Source: Mycolicibacterium celeriflavum
GTDB taxonomy: Bacteria > Actinomycetota > Actinomycetes > Mycobacteriales > Mycobacteriaceae
Length of the DNA: 64,000 nucleotides
Assembly (NCBI RefSeq): GCF_010731795.1
Contig: NZ_AP022591.1
Coordinates: forward strand, 4,402,001 to 4,466,000
Direction of reading: 5' to 3'
Shown: piece by piece, positions 15,686 to 23,268 of the stretch
How positions within the stretch are numbered: the stretch's first letter is position 1
Layout of the letters: every line of letters starts with the position of its first letter
Notes under the pieces: generated by a model
What the model saw: the letters and a program-made list of their open reading frames with translations, nothing else
Databases searched by the model: none
Told to the model about the DNA's origin: nothing
Program-made: the position numbers and the translations under genes

Positions 15686-16480
15686 CTACGCGGTCGTCGC
15701 GATCCCACCGTCGACGGGAATGATCGCGCCTGTCAGGTAAGCGCCCGCACGGCTGGCCAGAAAGACGGCGATCCCGGCCATGTCGTCGTCGCGGCCGATC
15801 CGGCGCAGCGGCGCCGACGCCGCGATCTGGTCACCGTACGCGTCGAGCGTCGCAGCCATCATTTTTGACGGAAACGGGCCCGGTGCAACGGCATTCACGG
15901 TGATGTGCTGCGGTCCGAGCTCACGGGCGAGCACGCGGGTGAGCTGATGGACGGCCGCCTTGCTGCTGCTGTAGGAGTAGGTCGGCAACTGCGGAACCCG
16001 GATGCCGTCGATGCTGCCGACGTTGATGATTCGCGCCGGATCGTCCGCGGTGCCCGCGGCGCGAAGGGCTGGCAGCAGCGCCTGGACGAGCCAGAACGGC
16101 GACTTGACGTTGAGGTCGAGCACCTTGTCCCACGCCGAATCCGGAAAACTGTCCAATGGCTCACCCCATGTCGCGCCGGCGTTGTTGACGAGGATGTGCA
16201 ACGGTTCGCCGTCGCCGGCGACCTCTTCGGCCAACCGGAGGCACTCGTCGTGCCGCGAGAGGTCGGCGGGCACGGCGCGCACCTCGCCGAATTTCGACAG
16301 CTGAGCTTCGGCGTGTTGGCAACCCTCGGCCTTGCGCGAGCTGATCACCACGCAGGCGCCGGCCTGCAACAGCCCGCGCGTCATCATCGCCCCGACGCCT
16401 CTGGTGCCGCCCGTGACCAGTGCCCGCTTGCCGGTGAGGTCGAAAAGCTCCGCGTGCGTGCTCAATTGATCGTCGCTCAT
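15686..16480 (-). CDS. short-chain dehydrogenase/reductase
   Basis: 264 residues from ATG 16480 after GGAGG. Classical SDR: cofactor motif TGGTRGVGAMMTRGLL (TGxxxGxG), NNAGA, catalytic Ser in INVGSIDG, and YSYSSSKAAVHQL giving Tyr-xxx-Lys; C-terminal PVDGGIATTA. SRKAEG after the second beta strand suggests NADP preference. Substrate unknown; the nearest relatives are gluconate/3-oxoacyl-ACP reductase-like enzymes. Together with the hydratase and TetR it forms a small lipid- or alcohol-metabolism group that is absent here in M. tuberculosis. Confidence 0.92.
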   Translation of the reverse strand: MSDDQLSTHAELFDLTGKRALVTGGTRGVGAMMTRGLLQAGACVVISSRKAEGCQHAEAQLSKFGEVRAVPADLSRHDECLRLAEEVAGDGEPLHILVNNAGATWGEPLDSFPDSAWDKVLDLNVKSPFWLVQALLPALRAAGTADDPARIINVGSIDGIRVPQLPTYSYSSSKAAVHQLTRVLARELGPQHITVNAVAPGPFPSKMMAATLDAYGDQIAASAPLRRIGRDDDMAGIAVFLASRAGAYLTGAIIPVDGGIATTA

Positions 16481-16535
16481 CGGCGCGCCTCCGTCGGGTC
16501 CGGGGTCGGCCGCCCCTGGGCGGTCCGGTTAGAGA

Positions 16536-16636
16536 CTAGAAGATCAGCCCCGTCGCCCTGCTGGTGGCCGCGGCGAAGCGGTTCTGCACGTCCACCCAGT
16601 TCACGACGTTCCAGAACGCCTTGACGTAATGTGGCC
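16536..16636 (-). pseudogene. 3' fragment of sodA
   Basis: Read on the minus strand this gives about 30 codons: YVKAFWNVVNW, VDVQNRFAAATS, then RATGLIF and a stop. It matches the last residues of the intact SodA at 21415-22035 (YVKAFWNVVNW, EDVQNRFAAATSKAQGLIF). The DNA from about 16564 to 16628 is identical but for one base. Homology stops sharply after GGCC near 16636; the rest of the gene is missing. A partial second copy of sodA flanking the cassette is best explained by integration at, or recombination through, the sodA 3' end. Confidence 0.88.
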
Positions 16637-16763
16637 GCGATGCCGTCGCCGGTGTCCGCGGGGCGGATCGTCACCTGCTCACCTCGGTGTGATTAGTCCC
16701 CTTTGAAGATTCGGCGAAGCCGTGCATGGTTCTCAGGCAGGACCGAATGCGCCTTGCGATATA

Positions 16764-16778
16764 TACCCCCGGGGGGTA
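16764..16778. promoter_or_regulatory. RicR/CsoR-type copper operator, site A
   Basis: TACCCC-CGG-GGGGTA, same class as two further 15-bp sites at 20483 and 20541. GGGTA palindromes are the targets of the copper-sensing CsoR/RicR repressors. It lies 59 bp before the DUF4396 start and would control the four-gene operon that includes lpqS and cysK2 homologues, which are RicR targets in M. tuberculosis. Confidence 0.75.
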
Positions 16779-16837
16779 CGTTGTGAACTACCACTAGGGC
16801 GTGTAGGCCGATTCAATCTGGACTTCTGGAGTAGCCG

Positions 16838-17521
16838 ATGACCGCACAACACGACCATGACCACACCGGCCACGCCGATCACCAGCATGCAGACAACGTC
16901 AACAAGATGGCCGTCAGCGCGACACTGCACTGTCTGACGGGGTGTGCGATCGGTGAGATCCTGGGCCTCATCATCGGAACCGCGCTCGGGTTGAGCAATC
17001 TCGCCACCATCGCCCTTGCCGTCGCGTTGGCGTTCTTCTTCGGCTACACGCTGTCCACGCTGCCGTTGCTGCGCGCGGGTGTCGCCCTGGGTACGGCGCT
17101 GAGCGTCGTGCTCGCCGCGGACACGTTGTCGATCTTGACAATGGAGATCGTCGACAACGCGGTCATGGCCCTCATCCCCGGCGCCATGAACGCCGGTCTG
17201 GTCAACGCGGTGTTCTGGGTGAGCATGATGATCGCGCTGACGGTCGCATTCTTCGCCGCCTATCCGGTGAATCGCTACCTGCTGCGAAAAGGCAAAGGGC
17301 ACGCGCTGACACACGAGTATCACCATGGCGGCGCTGCGCCCACCGGTGCCCGCAGGTTCATTCCCGCCTTCAGCACCGAGGCGCTGGTCGCCGGGATCAC
17401 CGCGTTCATGCTGGGCGGGCTTGTCGTATCGATCGCCGATCAAGTTGCCAATCCACAGGATTCGACAGAACACGGCCAGCCGGCGATGACGATGGAAGAG
17501 CACCGTGCAATCGCAACGTGA
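16838..17521 (+). CDS. DUF4396 membrane protein with His-rich N-terminus
   Basis: 227 residues. The N-terminus is a histidine string (QHDHDHTGHADHQHAD), a typical soft or borderline metal-binding sequence, followed by the DUF4396 signature LHCLTGCAIGEILGLIIG, with Cys and Gly in the first membrane helix. About five membrane segments between residues 30 and 200. Family function is unknown. First gene after copper operator A; its stop overlaps a possible start of the lpqS-like gene (GTGA). A role in copper or other metal handling is inferred from operator, His tail and neighbours. Confidence 0.85.
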   Translation: MTAQHDHDHTGHADHQHADNVNKMAVSATLHCLTGCAIGEILGLIIGTALGLSNLATIALAVALAFFFGYTLSTLPLLRAGVALGTALSVVLAADTLSILTMEIVDNAVMALIPGAMNAGLVNAVFWVSMMIALTVAFFAAYPVNRYLLRKGKGHALTHEYHHGGAAPTGARRFIPAFSTEALVAGITAFMLGGLVVSIADQVANPQDSTEHGQPAMTMEEHRAIAT

Positions 17522-17589
17522 TAACGAGATGGCGTCAGGTTTCTCTCCGGCCGGTGCCCTCCGGAATCGCTGCTACAGTCGGGACCACT

Positions 17590-18000
17590 GTGAGTCTTGA
17601 CGACGTCCGATCGCGGAAGTCAGCCGGCACCATCGCCGTTCTGGCTCTGGCGTTCTGGGTCGTTGTCGTCGGCTTCGATTGGGCGCTGCCGACCCCAGAC
17701 GTCGCTCCGCATCACGGACCGCATGCATTGTCGGCCGCCTACCCTGACTCCGCGGTCATCACCCCGCACGAGCACGTGCGAGATGGATCGGCGAGTGTGG
17801 ACCGCGAAGCCTTCGCCGAGGCAGTGCTACCCCGCTCGAATACCGCCCTGGTCGCGCTCGCGATCCTCGCGGCCTTGGCTGTCCTGCTGCCGTTTTGGCT
17901 TGACGGGCGTCTGACCGCGGTACGTGGTCCACCCAAGGTCCCACTTCACCATGTTTCAGGCCGGGTGCTATTGACCCGGCTGTGCATCGCACGCCGCTGA
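17590..18000 (+). CDS. LpqS-like copper-responsive envelope protein
   Basis: 136 residues from GTG 17590; GTG 17518 would add 24. One membrane segment (AGTIAVLALAFWVVVVGFDW), then His-rich APHHGPHALS, TPHEHVRDG, a second hydrophobic stretch, and the C-terminus RGPP...VLLTRLCIARR, which matches the end of M. tuberculosis LpqS (RGPP...LLTRFCLARR). LpqS is a RicR-regulated, copper-induced envelope protein of unknown mechanism. As in M. tuberculosis (Rv0847-Rv0848-Rv0849) it is followed by cysK2- and MFS-type genes. A typical lipobox Cys is not visible, so lipid anchoring is unproven. Confidence 0.75.
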   Translation: MSLDDVRSRKSAGTIAVLALAFWVVVVGFDWALPTPDVAPHHGPHALSAAYPDSAVITPHEHVRDGSASVDREAFAEAVLPRSNTALVALAILAALAVLLPFWLDGRLTAVRGPPKVPLHHVSGRVLLTRLCIARR

Positions 18001-18113
18001 TCGATCAGCGTCAGACCATGTCGTAATTCTCGCCATGGTCGGCGACCGCTGTCCTCGATCAGCCGGCCGCGTGCCGATCCGCCGCGGCCTGACACAGAAG
18101 CGATGCACTTGTC

Positions 18114-19223
18114 ATGAATCATTCACTATCTCTTCGCAACCTGGTATTACACACCCCTCGGCAGCGCTGCCTCGGCCGCTACGATCGGCTCGGGACAATG
18201 GTCGGCCACACGCCCGTGCTACGCATCGGGGCGCCGTTCACAGCGTCCGACCGCGGCTTTTGGGCCAAGCTCGAGGGCCTCAATCCGGGCGGCATGAAAG
18301 ACCGCCCTGCCATGCACATGGTCCAGCAGGCCCGCCAGGCCGGTGCGCTCAAGCCGGGCGGGCGGATTGTCGAGTCAACCAGCGGCACTCTGGGTTTGGG
18401 ACTTGCGCTGGCCGGCACCGTGTATGGCCACCCGGTCACCCTCGTGACGGATCCGGGCATGGAACCCATCATCCAGCGAATGCTCACCGCATACGGCTCG
18501 AACGTCGATCTGGTGACCGAACCACATCCCGAGGGCGGCTGGCAGCAGGCCCGGCGGGAACGGGTCAAGCAGATACTGGCCGCCGACGAAACGGCATGGT
18601 ATCCGGATCAATACAACAATCCTGACAACGTCGACGCATATCGCGGCCTCGCTCTGGAGTTGCAGGCGCAGCTCGGCAACGTGGACGTATTGGTCTGTTC
18701 GGTGGGCACAGGTGGCCACTCGGCGGGCGTTGCTCGGGTATTACGCGAGTTCAACCCGGCGATGGAGTTGATCGGTGTCGACACTGTGGGCTCCACCATC
18801 TTCGGTCAACCGGCCAGCCCGCGTTTGATGCGTGGTCTCGGCTCGAGCATCTATCCGGGAAACGTCGACTACGGCGCCTTCAACGAGGTGCACTGGGTCG
18901 CTCCCGCCGAGGCCGTATGGGCATGTCGTACCCTCGCGGCGACGCACTATGCCAGCGGCGGATGGAGTGTGGGCGCGGTTGCACTGGTCGCCGGTTGGGC
19001 GGCGCACCGCTACCCGGCCGGCGTGACCATCGCCGCGATCTTCCCCGACGGACCGCAACGATACTTCGACACCATCTACAACGACGACTTCTGCCGCGAG
19101 AACGGACTTCTTGATGCCACGCCACCCGGCCGGCCAGCGGCCATCGATCATCCCGATCAGCGTGTGGTGTCGTCGTGGACACGATGCCCGACGGTGGTGG
19201 ACCCGGTAGGGGCGCTCCGATGA
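18114..19223 (+). CDS. cysK2: PLP-dependent cysteine synthase family protein (CysK2-like)
   Basis: 369 residues, fold type II PLP enzyme. The PLP lysine lies in LNPGGMKDRPAMHM; ESTSGTLGLGLALAG binds substrate carboxylate; VGTGGHSAGVA holds the cofactor phosphate. The size and the SSIYPGNVDYGAFNEVHWV region fit Rv0848 CysK2, reported to make S-sulfocysteine from O-phosphoserine and thiosulfate. Located between the lpqS-like and MFS genes exactly as in M. tuberculosis. Thiols buffer copper, which may explain co-regulation. Its last codon overlaps the next ATG (ATGA). Confidence 0.88.
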   Translation: MNHSLSLRNLVLHTPRQRCLGRYDRLGTMVGHTPVLRIGAPFTASDRGFWAKLEGLNPGGMKDRPAMHMVQQARQAGALKPGGRIVESTSGTLGLGLALAGTVYGHPVTLVTDPGMEPIIQRMLTAYGSNVDLVTEPHPEGGWQQARRERVKQILAADETAWYPDQYNNPDNVDAYRGLALELQAQLGNVDVLVCSVGTGGHSAGVARVLREFNPAMELIGVDTVGSTIFGQPASPRLMRGLGSSIYPGNVDYGAFNEVHWVAPAEAVWACRTLAATHYASGGWSVGAVALVAGWAAHRYPAGVTIAAIFPDGPQRYFDTIYNDDFCRENGLLDATPPGRPAAIDHPDQRVVSSWTRCPTVVDPVGALR

Positions 19224-20470
19224 GCGCCCTCGCCGAGTTCCGCAAGTTCGGGTGGCCGAGCCGACTACTGATGATCAACCAGTTCGGTATCAATCTCGGC
19301 TTCTACATGTTGATGCCGTATCTGGCGGGCTACTTGGCCGGTCCACTGGGCCTGGCCGCCTGGGCCGTCGGACTGGTACTGGGCGTGCGCAACTTCTCCC
19401 AGCAGGGCATGTTCATCGTCGGCGGGACGCTGGCCGACCGTATCGGATACAAGCCGTTGATCGTCGCCGGGTGTCTGCTGCGCACCGCGGGATTCGGGCT
19501 GCTCGTCGTCGCCGACTCGCTGCCTGCGGTGCTGATCGCCTCGGCAGCAACAGGATTCGCAGGAGCACTGTTCAACCCCGCGGTTCGGGCGTACCTCGCC
19601 GCGGACGCGGGCGAGCGACGCGTGGAAGCATTCGCGATGTTCAACATCTTCTATCAGGCGGGAATCCTGGCTGGTCCGCTCGTCGGCCTGGCGCTGATGG
19701 TGCTGGACTTCCGCATCGCCGCAGCCGTCGCTGCGACGGTGTTCGCACTGCTGACGTTGGCACAACTGCTCGCCCTGCCCCAGCGCACCGCCACACCGCC
19801 GCAAGAGCGAACGTCCATACTCGACGACTGGCGAACCGTGCTGTCGAATCGATCCTTCTTGCTGTTCGCGGCCGCGATGATCGGTTCCTACGTGCTGTCG
19901 TTCCAGGTGTACCTCGCGCTTCCGTTGCACGCCAAGGAGTTGTTGCCAGACGCAGAGCATGCGATCGTCGCGGCGATATTCGTGGTCTCCGGATTGGTGG
20001 CGGTGGCCGGTCAACTCCGAATCACCCGCTGGTTCGCCAAGCGATGGGGCCCGGGACAATCCCTGGTGATCGGAATGCTCATCCTCACTGTGTCGTTCGC
20101 GCCGATGGCGGTGTTTCCCGATAGCAGCCGAGCCGGTTCCCACGCGGCGGTGGCCGCTCTCCTGGTCGGTGCGGCGGTGCTGGCGATCGGTTCGGCGGCG
20201 GTCTTCCCGTTCGAGATGGATACCGTCGTATCGCTGGCCGGTGATCGCCTGATCGGTACGCATTACGGGTTCTACAACACCGTCGTCGGCGTCGGAATCC
20301 TCTTGGGGAACCTCGCGGCGGGAACTCTCATGCAGAGAGCCGTCGATGCGGGCGTACCGGAGTTGATCTGGTTGGCCCTTGGCCTGGTTGGTGTATTGGC
20401 CGCCGCCGCACTGTACCGGCTCGACCGGACCGGCCGCCTGGGGCCGAGGCTCGCGGAAGCTCGGATCTGA
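19220..20470 (+). CDS. MFS transporter (Rv0849-like)
   Basis: 416 residues from ATG 19220, overlapping the cysK2 stop by four bases. Twelve hydrophobic segments; the MFS loop signature between helices 2 and 3 reads GGTLADRIGYKPLI. Orthologue in context of Rv0849, the last gene of the RicR-controlled lpqS operon. Substrate not established; by context export of a copper-binding or sulfur compound is plausible but unproved. Last gene of the operon; a copper-type operator follows 12 bp after its stop. Confidence 0.88.
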   Translation: MSALAEFRKFGWPSRLLMINQFGINLGFYMLMPYLAGYLAGPLGLAAWAVGLVLGVRNFSQQGMFIVGGTLADRIGYKPLIVAGCLLRTAGFGLLVVADSLPAVLIASAATGFAGALFNPAVRAYLAADAGERRVEAFAMFNIFYQAGILAGPLVGLALMVLDFRIAAAVAATVFALLTLAQLLALPQRTATPPQERTSILDDWRTVLSNRSFLLFAAAMIGSYVLSFQVYLALPLHAKELLPDAEHAIVAAIFVVSGLVAVAGQLRITRWFAKRWGPGQSLVIGMLILTVSFAPMAVFPDSSRAGSHAAVAALLVGAAVLAIGSAAVFPFEMDTVVSLAGDRLIGTHYGFYNTVVGVGILLGNLAAGTLMQRAVDAGVPELIWLALGLVGVLAAAALYRLDRTGRLGPRLAEARI

Positions 20471-20482
20471 TGAGACGATAGA

Positions 20483-20497
20483 TACCCCCTAGGGGTA
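20483..20497. promoter_or_regulatory. RicR/CsoR-type copper operator, site B
   Basis: TACCCC-CTA-GGGGTA, a 15-bp palindrome 12 bp after the MFS stop and 71 bp before the DUF1326 start. With site C it gives the DUF1326 gene a double operator. Confidence 0.75.
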
Positions 20498-20540
20498 CTT
20501 GTTCGGCGCGCCGAGCGGTGATAGCGTCAGCATATCCCGG

Positions 20541-20555
20541 TACCCCCCCGGGGTA
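20541..20555. promoter_or_regulatory. RicR/CsoR-type copper operator, site C
   Basis: TACCCC-CCC-GGGGTA. It ends just before the ribosome site AAAGGAGG (20557-20564) of the DUF1326 gene, so a bound repressor would cover the start region. Confidence 0.75.
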
Positions 20556-20568
20556 TAAAGGAGGCGAC

Positions 20569-21273
20569 ATGAGCACCAGTACACCTATGGCGGTCGAGTG
20601 GGAGTTGCGCGGCGACTGGTTCGACGTCTGCAGCTGTAAATTGCCGTGCCCCTGCAGCTTTGCCCAAGAGCCGACGCACGGCGACTGCCTGTTCACCCTT
20701 GTTTGGCATGTGCGCGAGGGCCACTACGGCGATGTCGATCTGGCCGGTCTGTCGGTAGCGGCACTCGGGGAGTTCACGGGCAACATGTGGGTCGGCGATC
20801 CGAACGCCAAGATGAGATTGATGTTCTATATCGACGCCAGCGGTGACGCCGATCAGCGACGGGCCCTCGAACGGATCTTCACCGGGCACGAAGGCGGCTG
20901 GCCCGCCGAATTCGCCAGTCTCATCGAGGATTTGCGCGGCATCGAATACGCGCCCATCAGCTTCGATGCCGCAGAAGATCTCGACTACTGGCGGGCGTCG
21001 ATCCCCGGCAAGCTCGATCTCCAGGTCGACGCGCTCACCGGACCGACGTCCGACCCCGGCCGACGGGTCACCACCGTCAACGCACCGGGCGCCGAGGTCG
21101 GGCCGGGCCAGGTCGCGACGTGGGGCGTGGTCAAGCGTGACCACGCCACCGGCTTCGAGTGGTCCCACGACCACGTCGGCGCCTCGAGCAAGTACTTTCC
21201 GTTCGACTGGCGACCGGATCCGGAATCCGGCGAACGGGAATCGGTGACTGAGTCGTCATGTTGCTGCGCCTGA
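20569..21273 (+). CDS. DUF1326 protein with cysteine clusters
   Basis: 234 residues from ATG 20569 after AAAGGAGG. DUF1326 signature at the N-terminus: WFDVCSCKLPCPCSFAQEPTHGDCLF, giving five Cys in about 20 residues. The protein ends in ESSCCCA, an extra three-Cys tail. No signal peptide or membrane helix. DUF1326 proteins have no established function; thiol clusters and two RicR/CsoR-type operators point to copper binding or buffering. It is transcribed separately from the upstream four-gene operon. Confidence 0.85.
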   Translation: MSTSTPMAVEWELRGDWFDVCSCKLPCPCSFAQEPTHGDCLFTLVWHVREGHYGDVDLAGLSVAALGEFTGNMWVGDPNAKMRLMFYIDASGDADQRRALERIFTGHEGGWPAEFASLIEDLRGIEYAPISFDAAEDLDYWRASIPGKLDLQVDALTGPTSDPGRRVTTVNAPGAEVGPGQVATWGVVKRDHATGFEWSHDHVGASSKYFPFDWRPDPESGERESVTESSCCCA

Positions 21274-21278
21274 CCGCC

Positions 21279-21380
21279 TCAGGGCGCGGTGTCGGCGGCT
21301 TTGCGCCACGCGCGCTCGCTCAGCAGTCGCAGACCGTTCATCGCGACGATGAACACGCTCGCGACAGCACTGCCTGAACC
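21279..21380 (-). pseudogene. C-terminal remnant of a metal P-type ATPase
   Basis: On the minus strand, 33 codons ending at TGA 21279 read GSGSAVASVFIVAMNGLRLL then SERAWRKAADTAP. The SAVASVFIVxxNGLRL pattern is the last membrane helix of P1B heavy-metal ATPases (CtpV/CtpC/CadA class). Nothing else of the ATPase remains: 34 bp further on the sequence enters the sodA 3' end. The fragment suggests the cassette once carried a metal exporter that was deleted at this junction. Confidence 0.65.
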
Positions 21381-21414
21381 AGTCAGGCGCCAAAGCCGAA
21401 CCGGCGGAACGCGC

Positions 21415-22035
21415 TTAGAAAATCAACCCCTGCGCCTTGCTTGTGGCCGCGGCGAAGCGGTTCTGCACGTCCTCCCAGTTCACGACGTTCCAGAACGCCT
21501 TGACGTAGTCGGCCTTCACGTTCTTGTACTGCAAGTAGTACGCGTGCTCCCACATGTCGACCTGCAGCAACGGGATGATGCCCAGCGGCACGTTGGCCTG
21601 CTGGTCGTAGAGCTGGAATGTGAGCAGCCGCTGACCCAAGGTGTCGTAGCCGAGCACCGCCCACCCCGAGCCCTGCAACCCGTTGGCCGCGGCCGCGAAC
21701 TGGGCCTGGAACTTGTCGAACGACCCAAACTGGTCGTCGATCGCGGCACCCAGATCGCCGGTCGGCTTGTCGCCGCCGTTCGGCGAGAGGTTCTTCCACC
21801 AGATCGTGTGGTTGACGTGCCCGCCGAGGTGAAATGCGAGGTTCTTCTCGTTGAGGAAGATCGCCGCATGGTCGCCGTTGGCGCGCGCTTCCTCGAGTTT
21901 GGCGATCGCGTCGTTGAGCCCCTTCACGTAGGTTGCGTGGTGCTTGCTGTGGTGAATCTCGTTGATCTGCCCCGAGATATGCGGCTCCAGGGCGCCGTAG
22001 TCGTAGTCGAGGTCAGGCAGGGTGTACTCGGCCAT
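21415..22035 (-). CDS. sodA: superoxide dismutase (Fe/Mn family)
   Basis: 206 residues from ATG 22035, after GGAAGCCC. Metal ligands His28 (NEIHHSKHH), His76 region (HVNHTIWW), Asp160 and His164 (DMWEHAYYLQY). Dismutates superoxide; mycobacterial SodA is abundant and partly exported without a signal peptide. The usual sodA of M. tuberculosis (Rv3846) is elsewhere, so this is either a relocated or second gene. Its final ~100 bp are duplicated as a fragment at 16536-16636. Divergent from patA. It ends GLIF rather than GLIFG as I recall for Rv3846. Confidence 0.95.
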   Translation of the reverse strand: MAEYTLPDLDYDYGALEPHISGQINEIHHSKHHATYVKGLNDAIAKLEEARANGDHAAIFLNEKNLAFHLGGHVNHTIWWKNLSPNGGDKPTGDLGAAIDDQFGSFDKFQAQFAAAANGLQGSGWAVLGYDTLGQRLLTFQLYDQQANVPLGIIPLLQVDMWEHAYYLQYKNVKADYVKAFWNVVNWEDVQNRFAAATSKAQGLIF

Positions 22036-22257
22036 TGGGCTTCCTTTCTGATCGCAGTCCTAGCCTATGGCGGCAATCTATACCTGTCTACCTGAACAGA
22101 TGTTGTGGTAATCTGTGTCCCGCGGGCGGCCGTGGACGACATCGATGCAGCACATCATGTGGCGACTTGTCTTCCGGCGGGTGGCGAAGTACCACGGCCG
22201 GCCCGCACCACTTCCGCCGACCGGTGCCTTTCCTTGCCCGACGCGACGATCAGCCCG

Positions 22258-22263
22258 TAACCT
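22258..22263 (+). promoter_or_regulatory. -10 box of leaderless patA
   Basis: TAACCT ends six nt before the GTG at 22270, so the transcript probably begins at or next to the start codon. Confidence 0.55.
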
Positions 22264-22269
22264 CAGACC

Positions 22270-23268
22270 GTGGCCGGCCCGACCGGCGTCCGCGCCGATG
22301 AACTCACCGCGTTGGAAGTTTTCAGTGGCTATCGGGCCGAGGCTCTGGTTCCGCTGGCGGCCCAACTGAGTCCGCTCGACGCCGCTTCGGGGCAGGTGCT
22401 CATGCATCAAGGCGAACTCGCGGTGTCCTTCCTGTTGATCGGCTCCGGCGAGGCAGAGGTCACGCACATCGGAGTCGACGGGCACGACACCGTCGCCAAG
22501 CTCACGGCCGGGATGATCGTCGGCGAGATCGCGCTGCTGCGTGACACCGCGCGCACCGCGACCGTCATCGCCACCCAACCCGTACGCGGATGGGTGGGGG
22601 GACGCGAAGCGTTCGCGACGCTGCTCGAGATCCCGGGCATGCTCGACCGGCTGCTGAGCACCGCACGACAGCGCCTGGCCGCCTACGTCAACCCCATCCC
22701 GATCCGGCTACGGGACGACACCGAGTTGTGGCTGCGTCCGGTGTTGCCCGGCGACAACGAACGCACCTCCAGAGGTCCCGTCGAATTCTCCAGCGAGACG
22801 CTCTATCGCCGCTTCCAGACGGTCCGTATTCCGAGCAAGTCGCTGATGCGCTTTCTGTTCGAGGTCGACTATGACCACCACTTCGTCTGGGTGATGACCG
22901 ACGGTCCCGACGGTCCGGTCGTGGCGGACGCGCGCTTCGTGCGTGACGAGAAGGATCTCGCCGTCGCGGAGGTCGCGTTCACCGTCGCCGATGCCTATCA
23001 GAACAAGGGCGTCGGAACCTTCCTCATGGGGGCGCTCGCGATCGTTGCGGATTACCATGGCGTGCAACGCTTCACCGCACGTGTGCTCTCCGACAACTTT
23101 CCCATGCGCAGAATCCTCGCCCGCTCCGGTGCGCGCTGGCAACGCGACGACCTCGGCGTGGTCACCACCACCATCGGGGTACCGCGCCCGCCCGATCCGC
23201 CGTTCACAGCTGAGCTGACCAAACAGATCCGCGATGCGGCGTCTCAGGTCGTGCGGGCGGTCGGCTGA
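22270..23268 (+). CDS. patA: cAMP-dependent protein lysine acetyltransferase
   Basis: 332 residues from GTG 22270. N-terminal cyclic-nucleotide-binding domain (about 15-140) with the cassette GMIVGEIALLRDTARTATVIA; C-terminal GNAT domain (about 150-315) with acetyl-CoA loop AYQNKGVGTFLMGAL. Orthologue of Rv0998 (Mt-PatA/MsPat), which on binding cAMP acetylates acetyl-CoA synthetase and other adenylating enzymes, switching them off. Leaderless by its upstream box. The stop overlaps the next ATG (TGATG). Confidence 0.95.
   Translation: MAGPTGVRADELTALEVFSGYRAEALVPLAAQLSPLDAASGQVLMHQGELAVSFLLIGSGEAEVTHIGVDGHDTVAKLTAGMIVGEIALLRDTARTATVIATQPVRGWVGGREAFATLLEIPGMLDRLLSTARQRLAAYVNPIPIRLRDDTELWLRPVLPGDNERTSRGPVEFSSETLYRRFQTVRIPSKSLMRFLFEVDYDHHFVWVMTDGPDGPVVADARFVRDEKDLAVAEVAFTVADAYQNKGVGTFLMGALAIVADYHGVQRFTARVLSDNFPMRRILARSGARWQRDDLGVVTTTIGVPRPPDPPFTAELTKQIRDAASQVVRAVG

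Larger units (their letters stand above)
16481..16837. other. junction region: sodA fragment, then copper-type operator
   Basis: No intact gene. It holds the truncated sodA 3' end (16536-16636), a short unrelated stretch, and the operator at 16764-16778 that precedes the DUF4396 gene. This is the left boundary of the copper-type cassette. Confidence 0.7.

Noticed and set aside
16477..16674. 65-residue frame across the sodA fragment
   Set aside because: It reads the sodA remnant in the wrong frame and has no features of its own.
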